Notes under the pieces: model-generated
What the model saw: only the letters and a program-made list of their open reading frames with translations
Told to the model about the DNA's origin: nothing
Database searches by the model: none
Origin: Plasmopara viticola
Lineage: Eukaryota > Oomycota > Peronosporomycetes > Peronosporales > Peronosporaceae
Direction: 5' to 3'
Assembly: GCA_001695595.3 (NCBI GenBank)
Contig: MBPM02000049.1
Span: forward strand, 372,001 to 436,000
Length of the DNA: 64,000 nt
Made by a program: the position numbers and the translations under genes
In this document: positions 33,872-45,633 of the stretch, piece after piece
How the letters are laid out: every line of letters starts with the position of its first letter
How positions within the stretch are numbered: the first letter of the stretch is position 1

Positions 33872-36800
33872 CTATTTTAGAAATCCGACAAGTCTAGCAA
33901 TATGCGCGTTTCTGGGTAATCGCCACTGTATGGTACGCTCCTGTGACGCAAAGCGACTACGTATTAAAAGGCACCAGTGACTATAGAAAAGGAGTTTGCA
34001 CGTACCACAAGCAACTTGACAATACGTATTTTGGAACTTGCATCGTCGACACTTGCACACTCCACTGCGCTGCTTCCTGTGACAAAGAGCTGTCCCAGCT
34101 GCTGGTGAGAGCTGTCCCAGTGTGTTGCAGAGGGCTGACGTAAACGTACCACACGACATGGTGCGAATGTCAGCACGTGTTGGTAGACCAATGACGGTTG
34201 GGTAAAGCACGACCGAATCCAGGGCTGTGAGATGGTCCGGTCCTAATTGCCCTGCTGCAGTATCTCCCCAACCGTACAGCATGCCATTGCTAGTCGTCAC
34301 TAGAGTGTGGTAGCCTCCACAAGCAATCGACGTTACGGCAATAGCCTCCTCCGGCCTCATATCGTTAACAACTTGACCGTGTCTTGTCCACGGACCATTG
34401 ACGAGTGTCGGCTGCAAGCAGCTGTCTCGAGTTCCATGACCTAAAGCTCCGGAATGACCAAAGCCCCACGTAAAGACCTTTCCGTCTCTGCTCAATGCAC
34501 ACGAGTGACATTCCCCTGCGTCGATCGCAGCAACTTTATTCGCTTCCAAGCTTTGCAGAAATACCGGGAGCTCTTCGTCCATCTCCGTGCCAGTTCCTAA
34601 CCGACCGCCAAAGCCTGCTCCAAACGCAAATACTTTTCCATCACGCGTAAGCGCTAGCGTGTGTTCACGTCCACACGCTACTGTGGTGATGTCTGTTAAC
34701 TTGACGTGAGAGGGTTGCAAGATGCTGCCTGTTTCGCCCGTACCAAGCCGCCCAGCTTCGCCCCATCCAAAGCCAAACAACTCACCGTTGGCAGTGACTA
34801 CCATTGTGTGTTCCCGACCACACGAGACGTCAACGACGCCAGCAGCAAGTCCCTTGGTAGCAATGCGGTGTGAAAAGTACAGAACAAGTCTTGGATCGAG
34901 GCAACTTTCCTCGGATCCGTGGCCTAAACGACCGCATTCACCGTGCCCAAACGTGTACAAGTGCCGGTCATCGCTTATGAGCGCAGTATGGCGGTAACCA
35001 CACGCAATTTGGACGACACACCGTAGTGGGAGAGGAAATGCGAGACAACGAACGGAAGCCGCGGTGTCTGGGCGTGGGCGAAGCAATGGGGTCGATGCTG
35101 GCAGTTGGCTATTCAGTTGAGTCTCGTCTTCCAGTGACAAGCCGAGCGGATTGCCCCACATCAATGCAAGTCCTGGAACAGGTCCATGATCAACACTGCT
35201 TGGCCGAGCGTTGATGAGTCGACTTGAATTGGCTTCACTTTTCACAAGTGTGTCTCCAGCTACGAGCAACGACTTTGTGGTGGATGGAGGCAAGAAGAAA
35301 CACTCGACAAACGAGAGAGCCTCGCTTCGCGACGAGTATCTGGACGACGGTATTGTCACGTCTTGTGGCTTTGAACTCGATGGTGGATCCTCTGTAATCC
35401 AGGACGAGTCGATACGGTCGTTAAGCTGGTTGCAGGAGCTCGTTTTGATATCGCACAGCACAGCGTTCGTTGCTGCAAGCGCCACTGGATCTGGTCGGAC
35501 AGTTTTGATGCTTCGACAGTTTATATAAGGCATGACTGACCTCCACAACACTTGACATTGCTGGTGCTGAAACGTTTCTTTTAATGATCTGTGGGCGCCT
35601 GGTGTTCGATCATTCTTCATCTCTGTTAAATACAGAATCGAGTGCAATGGATGGGAAGATGATCCGTTGGCGAATTGGGAGGGATTTGCTGGTCGATAGA
35701 AGAGTCTTAACCACTCGAGAAGCTCGTGTGAATCGCTTTTTATTGCTTCTGTTAGTTCTTTGCCTGTACCAACGAGCTCAAGACATTGTAAAGCGAATTT
35801 ATACTCAATAGGTAAAAGAGTCTTGCTGGAAGCCATTCGTTCGTATGCAAAGTGGCAATGTTCTTGAATACTTGAAAGGGTCTTGTGGTTATTGAAAGAA
35901 TAATGCGAAGAAACAACAGCAGCACGTAATGCGAGGCTTAAATGTGCGCGGACTACTGTCACATCCTGCCACGATTGAATGGCAGTGTCTAGTCGTGTAA
36001 GGTGCGAGAGACCTAAACTTTGACGAAAATTGGACGATAGGGTCTGGTAATAGTGCGTCCATGGCATCTGTCCAGTCTTGCTTCCTCGTTGCGTCACAAT
36101 TGGCAGTCCAGGTTTTACGATTCCATAGTGCACGTGGAAAAAGTAAACGTGACTCCAAAGTAGATTTTCATGAATGCGAAGTGAGTCTTGGTCTTCGAAA
36201 TCTAAAATGAGGTCGCTTTCAGTGCGTAAGAACGGAATCGTCACAAACCTGTCTTCGTGTACTTCTGGTAAGATCGATGTCGACAGTCGAGCATGAAAGA
36301 CGTAGAGTAAGTTGTTGAACAATATGGCTGGATTCGCTTTTAACACATCGCGATATTCGTCGAAACAAACGTTTGAGTTGACCACGTTACTTGAGAGTGT
36401 CGGGTCCATTGCAAAGCTTGACGCAAATGCTCCAAGTAAATACGTGATAGGACCGTCGATTTCCCAGAACTGGTCCCCACAGCACTTGGTACTGACACAT
36501 GACAGAGTCTTGTGGAACAGACCGTGCATAATGGCATTCATCAATTGTATCAGACGTGCTTTTCGTGACTTCCAGCGACTCTTTCGATCCATGTGTTCAC
36601 TGTGCATTCGATACCGAAACAGATTCTTTGCGACGCGAGCAACGATTTCGCTTGCTACAAGCACTCGAACGCCTCGTTGCTTGTGATGATCCAAATACTG
36701 GAATACGAGCGGAAGGAATCGTACAGTCACGCCACTTTCACGCATGATGTGACGAAGATGCAGTGTATCAATGACGTAGGTGCCTAAAGTCTTGTCAATT

Positions 36801-38891
36801 AGTTCAGTCGCTTCATGAGTCAGTGCTATCGTACTCAAAGATGAAGTGCGCTCTGGAAGTCGAGGCTGAACGGCTGACTGGTGACTTGTTGTGGACGTTA
36901 ATGATGTCCCAAACACATCTTGAGGACGAGGCATGGATGCCATGGTATGCGAACGCACTAATCGTATACCCTGTGACGACCCATTGGTCGATTCTGTTGA
37001 TCGCCCTGTTGTTTCCAATCGAGATGGAGCGACGTCCCCGAGTGTCACAAGCTGCGCTGCAAACTCTTTTATGTGCTGCACAAAAAGGTGCTTGACTCCG
37101 TCTTCGTACTCGCATGCCGCCTGTAGACTGGTATCGAGTGGTCGACACTTTTCACGTTGACTTTGCGACAGCATTGAGCTGGAGGTTGTAAATGAAACCA
37201 ATGCCGTGGTTTTCTTGAGTTCTTGAAGCTTTTGAACCAGCAAATGAATGTCCACTTTGTGTTTTTGCACAAAAGCTTCTGGCAAATCTAATGGCAACTT
37301 GCTATCTCTTGCACTGAATGTGACGAAAATATCTCCAATCAGCGGGTGGCGAGTACGTGAATCACTTTGGAACAGAAATCTTTTGGCTGCCACGTTTTCA
37401 ACAAGGCAGTCTTGAGTGTTAAGTCGGTAGTACATTAGATTTAGATACGGAATCCACTTTGGCTCTTTCGCTTCGACGAGCTCTTGTACGTCGTGCGCTG
37501 ACAGCAATACAAGCCGGCTCTTCTTGTTGCCTAGTTTTGGCGTAGCTCGAATCAATACTCCATGGACCATTGAGGAGCGCAGCGAGCTCAGTAGCACATC
37601 TACATAGCGTGAAGAGAGTTCTATCAGCGTAGGTGCCATTTGTCCAGGCAATTGCCGAACCACGAGCGTTGGAAGCTCCTGGTATGGAAAGCATTGCAGC
37701 ATCTTTGCTTTTCGAAGTGCCGAAGTCAACCCTGTCAGATCCCGACTATCGATCGTCATCAAAGTCGATCGTTCGCTTTGCAATGGCACGGCGATCGCTA
37801 CTACGCTCACGCCTTGAATTGAAAAGGCAGAAATGAGTGGAAAGGTAAATAGTTTCGAAAAAGCGGCTTGAAGCAAAGCGGGTCGTTCACCCACTGCCAC
37901 AGTGTTTGTGGAAAAGAACAACTCAATGAGTGAGCGAAACCTGGCAAACAGTGCCATCTGTTTAGTCAATCGTTTGTGTCCTTGCCAGCTCTTTGAGGCA
38001 AATTGCAAATGGATTCCCGCAAGTTTCATCTCGTCCACATCGTCACGTTTTGAATACCTCGATTTAAAAACACCGTCTTTGCCTTGACGAGTCTCTTTTC
38101 TTTTCGACAAATCAAGTTCTTGCCCACCTAAAGCGCACGTCCTTGCCGCTTGCTCAAAGGGTTGAATGTAAGCAAAGCCTCGTGCATCTCGCTGCTGATC
38201 GAGCGAGAAAAAGATTTCCGCTAACATTTCACTGAATACCTCGAACTGCAACCAAATCTGCACATAGCAAGCATGGTCAATAAAATATCATTTCTCGTTT
38301 TGCTAATCAGCGCACCGTATACAACCGTCGCAGTCTTCTTTGTCGCGACACAATTGCCTCACGATCATCGTTCAATGATCTTGCCCACGCAGTGAAACTG
38401 TAGTCAAGCATGAGAAATAAAGATCGTTTTGGTTGGATTCTTACCGAATACAGAAATTCCACTCGGTAAACCAGTCTCTTTCGGCCATGTCCGGTATCAA
38501 ATCCTGTCGATCTTGCAACTTAAGCGTCAGCATGCGACGGAGATTTGCCATCCACACTCGTCGACCTCCACTGTTTTCATCTGGGCAAAGAATCTAAACT
38601 TTCAGCAACAATCCATGTTGGAAGTTTCAAAGATCGCACCAGCTGCCTCCATCATACTGCTCAGCCACAGTCGAGTATCTTCAATCGCTGGAAACCCGAT
38701 TGCCATCTGCGCTGATCCACATTGCAGCTCAAAGTAGAAATACCCACGTGTTTGTGCGATTGTCGTAGTAAATGTCGTCTACAATGAAGAATCAGGGAAA
38801 AAGGTGAATAAAAAGCTCTTGTTTCAAAGCATTTAGAAGCAGCTTGCTTAACCTTGATTAGGTCAATTGTCTTGGTTTTGGTGCTGGCCAT
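33872..38891 (-). CDS. giant RCC1-repeat protein with possible CLU-like region, 3' end frame-shifted
   Basis: Predicted 1593-residue protein. Five exons: 38853-38891, 38640-38778, 38445-38580, 38316-38397 and 33872-38257; introns 47 to 74 nt, all in phase. The N-terminal 130 residues (from MASTKTKT) are unrecognised. A central part contains SGVTVRFLPLVFQYLDHH and VLVASEIVARVAKNLFR, resembling the core of CLU/TIF31 proteins that bind mitochondrial-protein mRNAs; this assignment is tentative. A C-terminal RCC1 propeller has at least five blades (CGYRHTALISDD, CGREHTMVVTANGELFGFGWG, CGREHTLALTRDGKVFAFGAG and others). In the last blade a 22-bp tandem duplication at about 34086-34120 shifts the frame, so the present frame ends in an abnormal Cys-rich tail. 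Removing it in thought would restore blade text, a 49-nt intron (33957-34005) and a stop at 33894. Confidence 0.75.
34086..34120. repeat. 22-bp tandem duplication inside the RCC1 gene
   Basis: AGAGCTGTCCCAG occurs at 34086-34098 and again at 34108-34120, a period of 22 bp. Since 22 is not a multiple of three, the duplication changes the reading frame of the last RCC1 blade. No GT-AG intron that would remove exactly one unit in phase is apparent. Confidence 0.85.
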
Positions 38892-40253
38892 ATTTTACAA
38901 GTGATAAGCGAAAAAAAGGACTATTCGTTGAGGTAACTTTTAAATAAAAAGTTACCTACGCAGTCACATTTTTCTTGTACACGAAAAACCCCTCGGTTGT
39001 CACGACCGCCGCTCTTTACATCAATTTAACAAGAATCTCTCATCCAACAATCTATGAGCAATTCAAACGCAGCGAGTTCTATATTACCGATGGTGCCAAG
39101 CATGTAAAAGGCCAGCGTTACGCTTCCAAATGCTACCGCTCAGTCGCGGAAGTGTCGAGTCTGTCATTCGAAGTGTCGGTTACAGACTTGGCGCAACACT
39201 TTTGTAACATTCTTTAGATGTTGCGCTTATTGGGTACGAATGTTGCACCAAAGATAGATCTACTGTCGTTCTTAAAAGTAACAACTTTGGGCCAAATTAT
39301 GCGTATTTTTCTTGATTGGGCTAATCAATTTGCCTAACCTGATCCTCGACTCGACCTTAATCTTCGATACTCCTACTAAGTCTTTTTGAGCCTGTACTAC
39401 GAAACGCTCGCTTTTTAGCAACTCATCACATATATGTGTAGACGGACAAAAAGTGATCAAATCTACAAATAAGGTCAGTGGTCACATATCACGATGGTCC
39501 CCAATGCAACGGCCAGTGCGATAGGCTTTATATGCAAATCCAGCTGACATGTATGAAACAGCTCTTTGCTCAATATACTTTGGTCAACGTTTTGAGCTGA
39601 CATTCGTTTTTTAACAGCTGAAGACTACTCTGGAAGAGTTTACGAGATGACATTCTTTCCTAATTTGTGATAGCGTAAATTTACGTGTAAAATGTTGACA
39701 TCAAATGAACGCTTGCTGGTACAAAACCTAAAAAGCAACGTTGTAGCAAGCTCATGTCGCAGCCAACCCATGTATTTCCTATAAATAACTGTTTAGAACT
39801 GCGCACAAACATTGGCAGTCTACTTCACGTATCCGATTCTTCAATCTGGTGTGTGTATTTTTAAAAAGCGATACTTGCTAATGAACTTTTACCACTGGAG
39901 CAGCACGAATTCTTGCAGCGCCTATGCAATGGGTAGGTTTTGCCGAAATCTCGAACACATGCTTTGAATAATTGCTATTTTTTTCACCGCTTCACTCATT
40001 CAAATACTATGCTGCGTAAGTACGATTGGTTTGCTTATGATTGTAATAGAGTTACACTCCATCTTCTTGCACAATAAAGCTTTTGCTCATTAAGTCACAC
40101 TTCAATTCTGACTTTTTCTTTGGCTAATTTGTAAAGATTCTAACTGCAGATTTTTATCGCCCCCCAAAAAACTATACAAATTTCAAGTAAGAATAAATTA
40201 ATGTTTTTAGGCTGCCATCTTACTCGCTCTCTTCGTAACATCGACACTAAAGC
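38892..40253. promoter_or_regulatory. divergent intergenic region
   Basis: About 1.36 kb between the minus-strand RCC1 giant and plus-strand ARPC3, probably holding both promoters. A frame at 38975-39217 (+) has no domain. Polypyrimidine text (TTACTCGCTCTCTTCG) lies 20-35 bp before the ARPC3 ATG and may be its transcription start region. Confidence 0.35.
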
Positions 40254-40930
40254 ATGCCGGCGTATCACTCGACTTTAAATGAACTGCAATCGCAAGAAGC
40301 TTGCGGCTGCGCAATTCTTCCCATCAAGACACGAGCACGAGGACCCGCTCCCCCAGCGCCTGAGGGCCAGGACGACATTGTGGATGAAATCCTTACGCTT
40401 TTCCGTGCCAACGTTCTCTTTACCAATTTCGAGATCAAAGGCAACGCCGACCGCGTACTAATATACGGCACGCTCTTTGTCCATTTGTGCCTGAAGAAGT
40501 TGGACCGGTGCACCAACAAGGCAGACGGTGCGATTGGCACCGATTGCAGCAGCCACCATGACTCTGTAGCTGACAAAGATTGTTGTGATTTTTGTTATAT
40601 GCTCGCATTAGCCACGCGCATATTGCAGCAAACGGCAGTAGACACATTTGCAATTCCAGGCGACTCAAGTTTTCCACTAGGCGGTCTGGTGCGTGCACCC
40701 TCGAGTGCGAACGAAGCAGGTAAGTAGTATGCAGAGGTTGGCGAGACGTTTGTAGCTGACAATATCGCTATATCATTCCTGTTGCAGAAACTATTCGAGG
40801 GTTCTTCAAGCAGCTACGTGAAGCAATCGCCTTTCGCCTCGTCGACGAAGTGTTTCCGAACGGAGAGAAAAGTAAGTGGTGGATGTTTTTCGCCAAGCGA
40901 AAATTCATGAACAAAGTGCTGACGCGTTAA
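40254..40930 (+). CDS. ARPC3: Arp2/3 complex subunit 3 (p21-Arc)
   Basis: Predicted 202-residue ARPC3, a structural subunit of the seven-protein Arp2/3 actin-nucleating complex. Two exons: 40254-40719 and 40788-40930, with a 68-nt intron (GTAAGT to TTGCAG). Family signatures run the whole length: the MPAYHS start, CGCAILPIKTRARGPAPPAP, DDIVDEILTLFRANVLFTNFEIKG, ADRVLIYGTLFVHLCLKKL, FAIPGDSSFPLGGL, and the C-terminal SKWWMFFAKRKFMNK. An apparent GTAAGT inside the last exon (in KSKWW) is coding, not a donor. A Cys/His/Asp-rich insertion (TDCSSHHDSVADKDCCDFC, about residues 95-115) makes it a little longer than animal ARPC3 (about 178). It converges with epsilon-COP, whose stop is 122 bp away. 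Confidence 0.96.
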
Positions 40931-41052
40931 AGTGGCGAGCCACGTCGATCACAACACGCATTCAATTTCATCGTAACGAACAAAGTCCTTACATGTTTAC
41001 TATATATTATCACGTATGCATCCTTGTTTGCTGCTTCATACTTCGGCCGTAA

Positions 41053-41931
41053 TTACACATACGTGGCTGCCAACTCGGAAAAACCTCGATCTAGCTTCAC
41101 ATAATTCGCGAGCCACGAACTCGACGGCGCTACTTGCTGTAACTGCACAATGTATTGGTGCGTCGGTTTGCTAAGGTGTGCACTAACCGCAATCAAGTTA
41201 ATTAGCGTGTCTTCATTCGTTGCATCCATTTGAATGGCTTCCAGTAACAACCGCTCCGCCTCAACGTAATTCTTGAGTGCCATAAATGCCACTGCCGCGC
41301 CATTAAGCTGCAGTGGCGTCGACCCAAATCGGTCGGCTAGCTCCTGGAAATGAAGCGTAGCTTCATCGGCCTTGTCACCACCTTGCAGTGTTAAACACCA
41401 CGCATGCGCCAATTGAGTAAGCGTCGAGTCCTCTTCGATGCGCTTCATCTCCACAACCGTCTTCTGAGCCAAGTCTAGGCGGTCCATCTGTAGGTACAAG
41501 TGCACAATGTAAAGCATATGTTCAAGCGTACCACCACGAGTCAGCGCTGACAACGCATCCGAGAGTTTTCCTTCGCGAGCAAAGATCTGACCGGCTATCA
41601 GCAGCAAATGCGTGTTCTCGCCACTCGTAGGATCGGCCAGCCACTCCTTGAGCGTCAAGTCGATCACTTCCTTATCCCCTTGTCCGCTAAGATAAGTTGC
41701 CCAGAGTTTTACAGCGCTCAGCGCAATAGGCGTGTTACCAGAGTCCGGGATGCTTTGGAGCACGAGCGTGACGTTGCCCAGCGCTAATTGGGCCCGGTAC
41801 ACGTACACATCGCGCTCATTGCGCAGAGCTTCGCTTACGTGATTAAGCATGGATCCCTCACTCAGGACGTTCTGGTAGTTACCTACCCATAGTTGATTCT
41901 TTAGCGTAAAGAGTTCGTCCGGTTCGGCCAT
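41053..41931 (-). CDS. COPE: coatomer subunit epsilon (epsilon-COP)
   Basis: Predicted 292-residue single-exon epsilon-COP, the TPR-like subunit that stabilises alpha-COP in the COPI coat for Golgi-to-ER retrograde transport. It starts MAEPDELFTLKNQLWVGNYQ, matching the family N-terminus (length usually about 300). A helical TPR-type repeat runs throughout, with the conserved LYIVHLYLQMDRLDLAQK near residue 140, a variant of LAHAWCLTLQGG near 173, LNGAAVAFMALKNYVEAERLL near 208, and NEDTLINLIAVSAHLSKP near 239. No membrane segment or signal peptide is present, as expected. The ATG at 41931 is the natural family start. Confidence 0.95.
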   Translation of the reverse strand: MAEPDELFTLKNQLWVGNYQNVLSEGSMLNHVSEALRNERDVYVYRAQLALGNVTLVLQSIPDSGNTPIALSAVKLWATYLSGQGDKEVIDLTLKEWLADPTSGENTHLLLIAGQIFAREGKLSDALSALTRGGTLEHMLYIVHLYLQMDRLDLAQKTVVEMKRIEEDSTLTQLAHAWCLTLQGGDKADEATLHFQELADRFGSTPLQLNGAAVAFMALKNYVEAERLLLEAIQMDATNEDTLINLIAVSAHLSKPTHQYIVQLQQVAPSSSWLANYVKLDRGFSELAATYV

Positions 41932-42244
41932 GCTAAGGAATCTTTAAATGTCAACTTTGCCACGAAGTGACACGTTCACTATTTTACAAAAGAGACCTAA
42001 CTTTTGTAATTAGCAAAAAAGGAAGCCAAATGCCCATCCTGATAGTTTCAGGTATATTTCTTTGAGAACGTGTACACGAAAGAGTAAGCCTTGTTTTTCG
42101 AATGTCTGATTCTATTTTTTTTCTACAATATCATTTTCTCAAATGCATAAAGTATATTAGCAAGTTGATGGTATGCGAAGCGTCCGAGTCTATGGCTGGT
42201 CATTATGCCAACAATTTAACCCGTTCAGTCTAAAGTTCGTTAGA
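41932..42244. other. short intergenic spacer
   Basis: About 310 bp between the epsilon-COP start and the end of the AMFR-like gene, both on the minus strand. It is AT-rich with no open frame of note, and presumably contains the epsilon-COP promoter and the 3' end of the AMFR-like transcript. Confidence 0.4.
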
Positions 42245-44300
42245 TTAACGCTGGTTTTCACCGGTAGCGGGGGCGTTTGCGGTACCTTCTAAATCATCTC
42301 GTGCACGAGAAACTCTTGCAAGATTGGGTGCCACAGGTGCAATTGTTTGATTTGAAAGGTCGGTGCCCAATAATGCTGACGCCAATGCCGATAGACTCCA
42401 CCTAAAGTCTTCGCCTAGATCAATTACAGCATCGTCTATCACGCCACTTGCATCTATGTCTGCGCGATTTGTATTGTGAAGCTCCATTGCGAGCCGCTGT
42501 TCTTCCAACCGTCCGTTTAGAATGCGCTCCATTGTGCGCTCAACTGATCGAGTGCGCATGAGATCCGCTCGAATTTCATCCAGAGTGTATTGCGGGAAAA
42601 CCTCCCAGATCCGCTGAAGCATTGCCTGGGTCACCTCAAAATTGCGATCATTGCCACGATGTCGAACTATCTCGAATGAAATACTTGGAAATGGCACCCA
42701 TCGAGATAGAAAAGCCGCTGCAATATCGGTCATAGCAAAAAGTCAGCCATATAACACCTAAATCACTGCCTACATATTGAGAAAGATATTTGTAGAAGCG
42801 TACTGCTAAAGCGAAGCACTTCCTCGGGGGCAGCTTCCCCTGTATCTGCAACTAATCGAGGCTGTAAATTAGCGACAGCGAGCTGATTGTCACTATTCTC
42901 TCGTGTCTCTCCCCCTTCAACTTCAGACTGGCGGGAGCGGTTACCTTCGTGCTCTGTAGAAATCAGATTACCCAATTTATCACCACAAACTTGCTTCCGG
43001 CAGATCGGGCAACGTAAGGAAGTAGAACTTGAAGTCCCAATGGCATCAGCCACTCCTCGTCTCTCCAAACTCGGACCATTGGCAACGCGTGTCACTCCAG
43101 CAAAAGTGTCGCTTACCGATGCCTTTTGAAGACACTGACGAAGACACGATCGATGGAAGAGGTGGCCGCAGTGCAGCTTCTTGGCTTGAGTAGACATCGG
43201 ATTCAAGCAGATAGCGCACACGTCATCAGCTACGCTCTCAAGATCGTTTGATGTTGCGTTAGGGAACAAATGGTCCAGATCTAGGACCACCTGGTGGTAC
43301 AACTTGACACGCTTTGCTTTGTCTAATAACCGCATAGTCGCGTTCTTCACGTTCAGAATTAAAATCAGATCAAAGAGACTTACGCGGAAGTGATCCACAC
43401 TGATAACGTAAAGATAATACAGCACAAGCTGCACTAAGTAACACCCACAGAGCACAGTCTGCAAGAGCAGCAAATAAAACTCGCTGTTCTCTGGGAACTG
43501 GGTCTCTTCTTTCAAAAGACTTGCTGCACGGACGTCCAAACCCTGGAACCCAACTTGTACACCAAGGTCTAGCGTATTCAGCAGCATCAGTGACGCCTCA
43601 AACCATGGCACGTGCACAATCCTTTCGGGAAAGAAAATGAGCCGCGAGCACGACGCTGCTAAACCAAAGTTGAGCACGGTGACGCCTCCCAGCACTACAC
43701 CAAGGCGCTGCAAGTCCCGTAATTGTGTCATGGGTCGAGTCATCAGGTGCTGAAACCGCGCTTGGGTCAGCGCCAGCAGTGCGCGAAGCACTGCCAGTGA
43801 AACGAGCCATACCACGAGCAGTCCAAGCTCCGTCCTCTGTCCCTCTACAATCGGCTCCATTGTACTCACCAGCAGCTGGCAGCGAAGAAGAATAAAGGGA
43901 ATAAGCGTCTCCTTTGTCTGTTGTAGCTCCGGCGGTCGCAGTGTGCCCAGGGCCACGCGCGCCAAGAGTAGAAAAGCATGATACATGGCCACTAGAAAAA
44001 AGTGCAGCATAATCTGATTACGAGTCAATCACAACATTATCAGCTCAATAAGCGAGAATGATGATCGATTTGTGTCAAAACACGGTAAAACCGCACCATC
44101 GCACTAATGCGCGAGCTCATGAGTTCTAGGAAAAAAAACTGTACTGAGGATGCCAGCGAGGCCGAAGGTGGAAGCTTCCATTGGCGTTGCGCTGCGACTG
44201 CTACTGCTATTCCTGTGGCAGCCACTGTAACTAGTTGGTACCGACGGCCCGTCACCAACGCGCCTAGCTTTGCCGCGCGTGCTGTGCTGGAGCGGTCCAT
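42245..44300 (-). CDS. AMFR/gp78-like RING-CUE E3 ubiquitin ligase
   Basis: Predicted 638-residue ER membrane ligase. Exons: 44097-44300, 42774-44013 and 42245-42717; the last intron is 56 nt and in phase. The first intron (44014-44096) uses a GTGCGG donor and is less certain. Several hydrophobic segments occupy residues about 40-290. A RING-H2 follows, starting CAICLNPM at about 334 with CGHLFHRSCLRQC and closing at CPICRKQ (about 403). An unusual Ser/Gly-rich insertion of about 35 residues separates the middle and last metal pairs. A CUE ubiquitin-binding domain lies in the last exon (MLQRIWEVFPQYTLDEIRADL, about 518-558). Membrane-RING-CUE order is that of gp78/AMFR, which marks misfolded ER proteins for degradation; the p97-binding motif cannot be confirmed. 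Confidence 0.85.
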
Positions 44301-45633
44301 CGTGTGCGAATGTTCTCAACAGTAGTTCGTCTGACTTTCCGTGTACCCATCTCGGGGCACAGTTTGCCTTGTTTGGATTCGAAAATGTTTTAACGAATTA
44401 AAAATCGAGTATTTAATATGGAACCTTGAACTTCTCCCGATCGAAAGTTATCGGGCGTCTCCCAAGCGCAGTATTGCTGCAGCTTGGTGCAGTGCTCTGG
44501 ATGATGTCACTCTACAAGATAGGTCGATCGATGGGTTATGACACTAGCAAAGACGTCGATTTGACGTTTCGTATTCCTCTATCTGAACTTTATTGCGGAA
44601 TTCGGGAGGCCATCGCGCTGTTAGTGGTCTTGCGCGCGACAGCTGATGCACGTATTTAAGCATTACCTATGTATTTGTCTTAACGTGGCAGTGCTTGAAG
44701 AACGCCTGAGCTGACAGTAATTGTTGCTGCGAATGCGTATAAGGCAGTAGATACGGCGTGCCTTCTTTATTTGGAGTGTACACCACATGAAATTTAGCTC
44801 CCATTTAATGCATGATCTAATCAACTGGATGAACTACACAAATGCTGCCAAGGCGTATTGATGTCGTATGAGCGAGGCAAGCATCGTGTGTAGCGAGCGT
44901 ACTGCACTTTCCAGGTGCTTGTCATCTACCGCGAATGGACGCCGATCTTATTATTGCCCACGAATCGCTTGCACAATTTGCTTGCAAAGACGTGAGAAAG
45001 TCTCATGAGCAATACGCGACCGCATTACTTAAATAAATACGAGGACAGTCGACCCGTAAGCATCACAAGAAACAAGCTGTAAACAATTATATATTCAATT
45101 TTTAGGAATGATGACTTGTCGAACTCGAAAAGGACTATTAATTTACAGAACTCGGACCAGATTGACGACGCTATGATTAATAAGCCCGCATTATGCACGG
45201 TAGTACAGGAAAGAGTCCAGTTACACGCTCAAAGAAGTTTACTCCAAGCCTTTGCGCTGGCAAGACACCAGCGTTTTATATACGAACCTTAATAAATTCA
45301 AAGGTCTTTTCGACGCTTTTATCCGTGACACAGCTTTGCTAAGGTAGGTCTTTCATTGCTTTGATGCCAATTTAATACATGTCTCTGTGCCTTATGCACG
45401 AATGTTTGAAGTATCGTATCAAAGAAACGAAACATTATGCTACCGTCGCCAACCGTTGCCTCGCGCAAATTATACGGATGCCATCTTCAATCGCTGCGGC
45501 TTTGCACGTCTTAACGTCAGGTAAAAACTTAAAAAAGTACGCTGTGTGGTTTCATCTCAATAAATACTATAATTTATTCTGCACTACCCTTGCCAAACGC
45601 CAAGTCAGGCGATCAAATGTAGACACCACGTCT
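44301..45633. other. intergenic region with weak plus-strand frames
   Basis: About 1.3 kb. A plus-strand frame at 44426-44659 encodes a hydrophobic then charged peptide (LLQLGAVLWMMSLYKIG, ending LRATADARI). It lacks an ATG at its start; the first internal ATG would give about 50 residues. A second frame at 45379-45729 overlaps the end of the kinase gene on the opposite strand. Neither is recognised. Confidence 0.3.

Noticed and set aside
40873..40886. GTAAGT in ARPC3 exon 2 as a donor site
   Set aside because: The codons read KSKWW, part of the conserved ARPC3 C-terminus, so it is coding.
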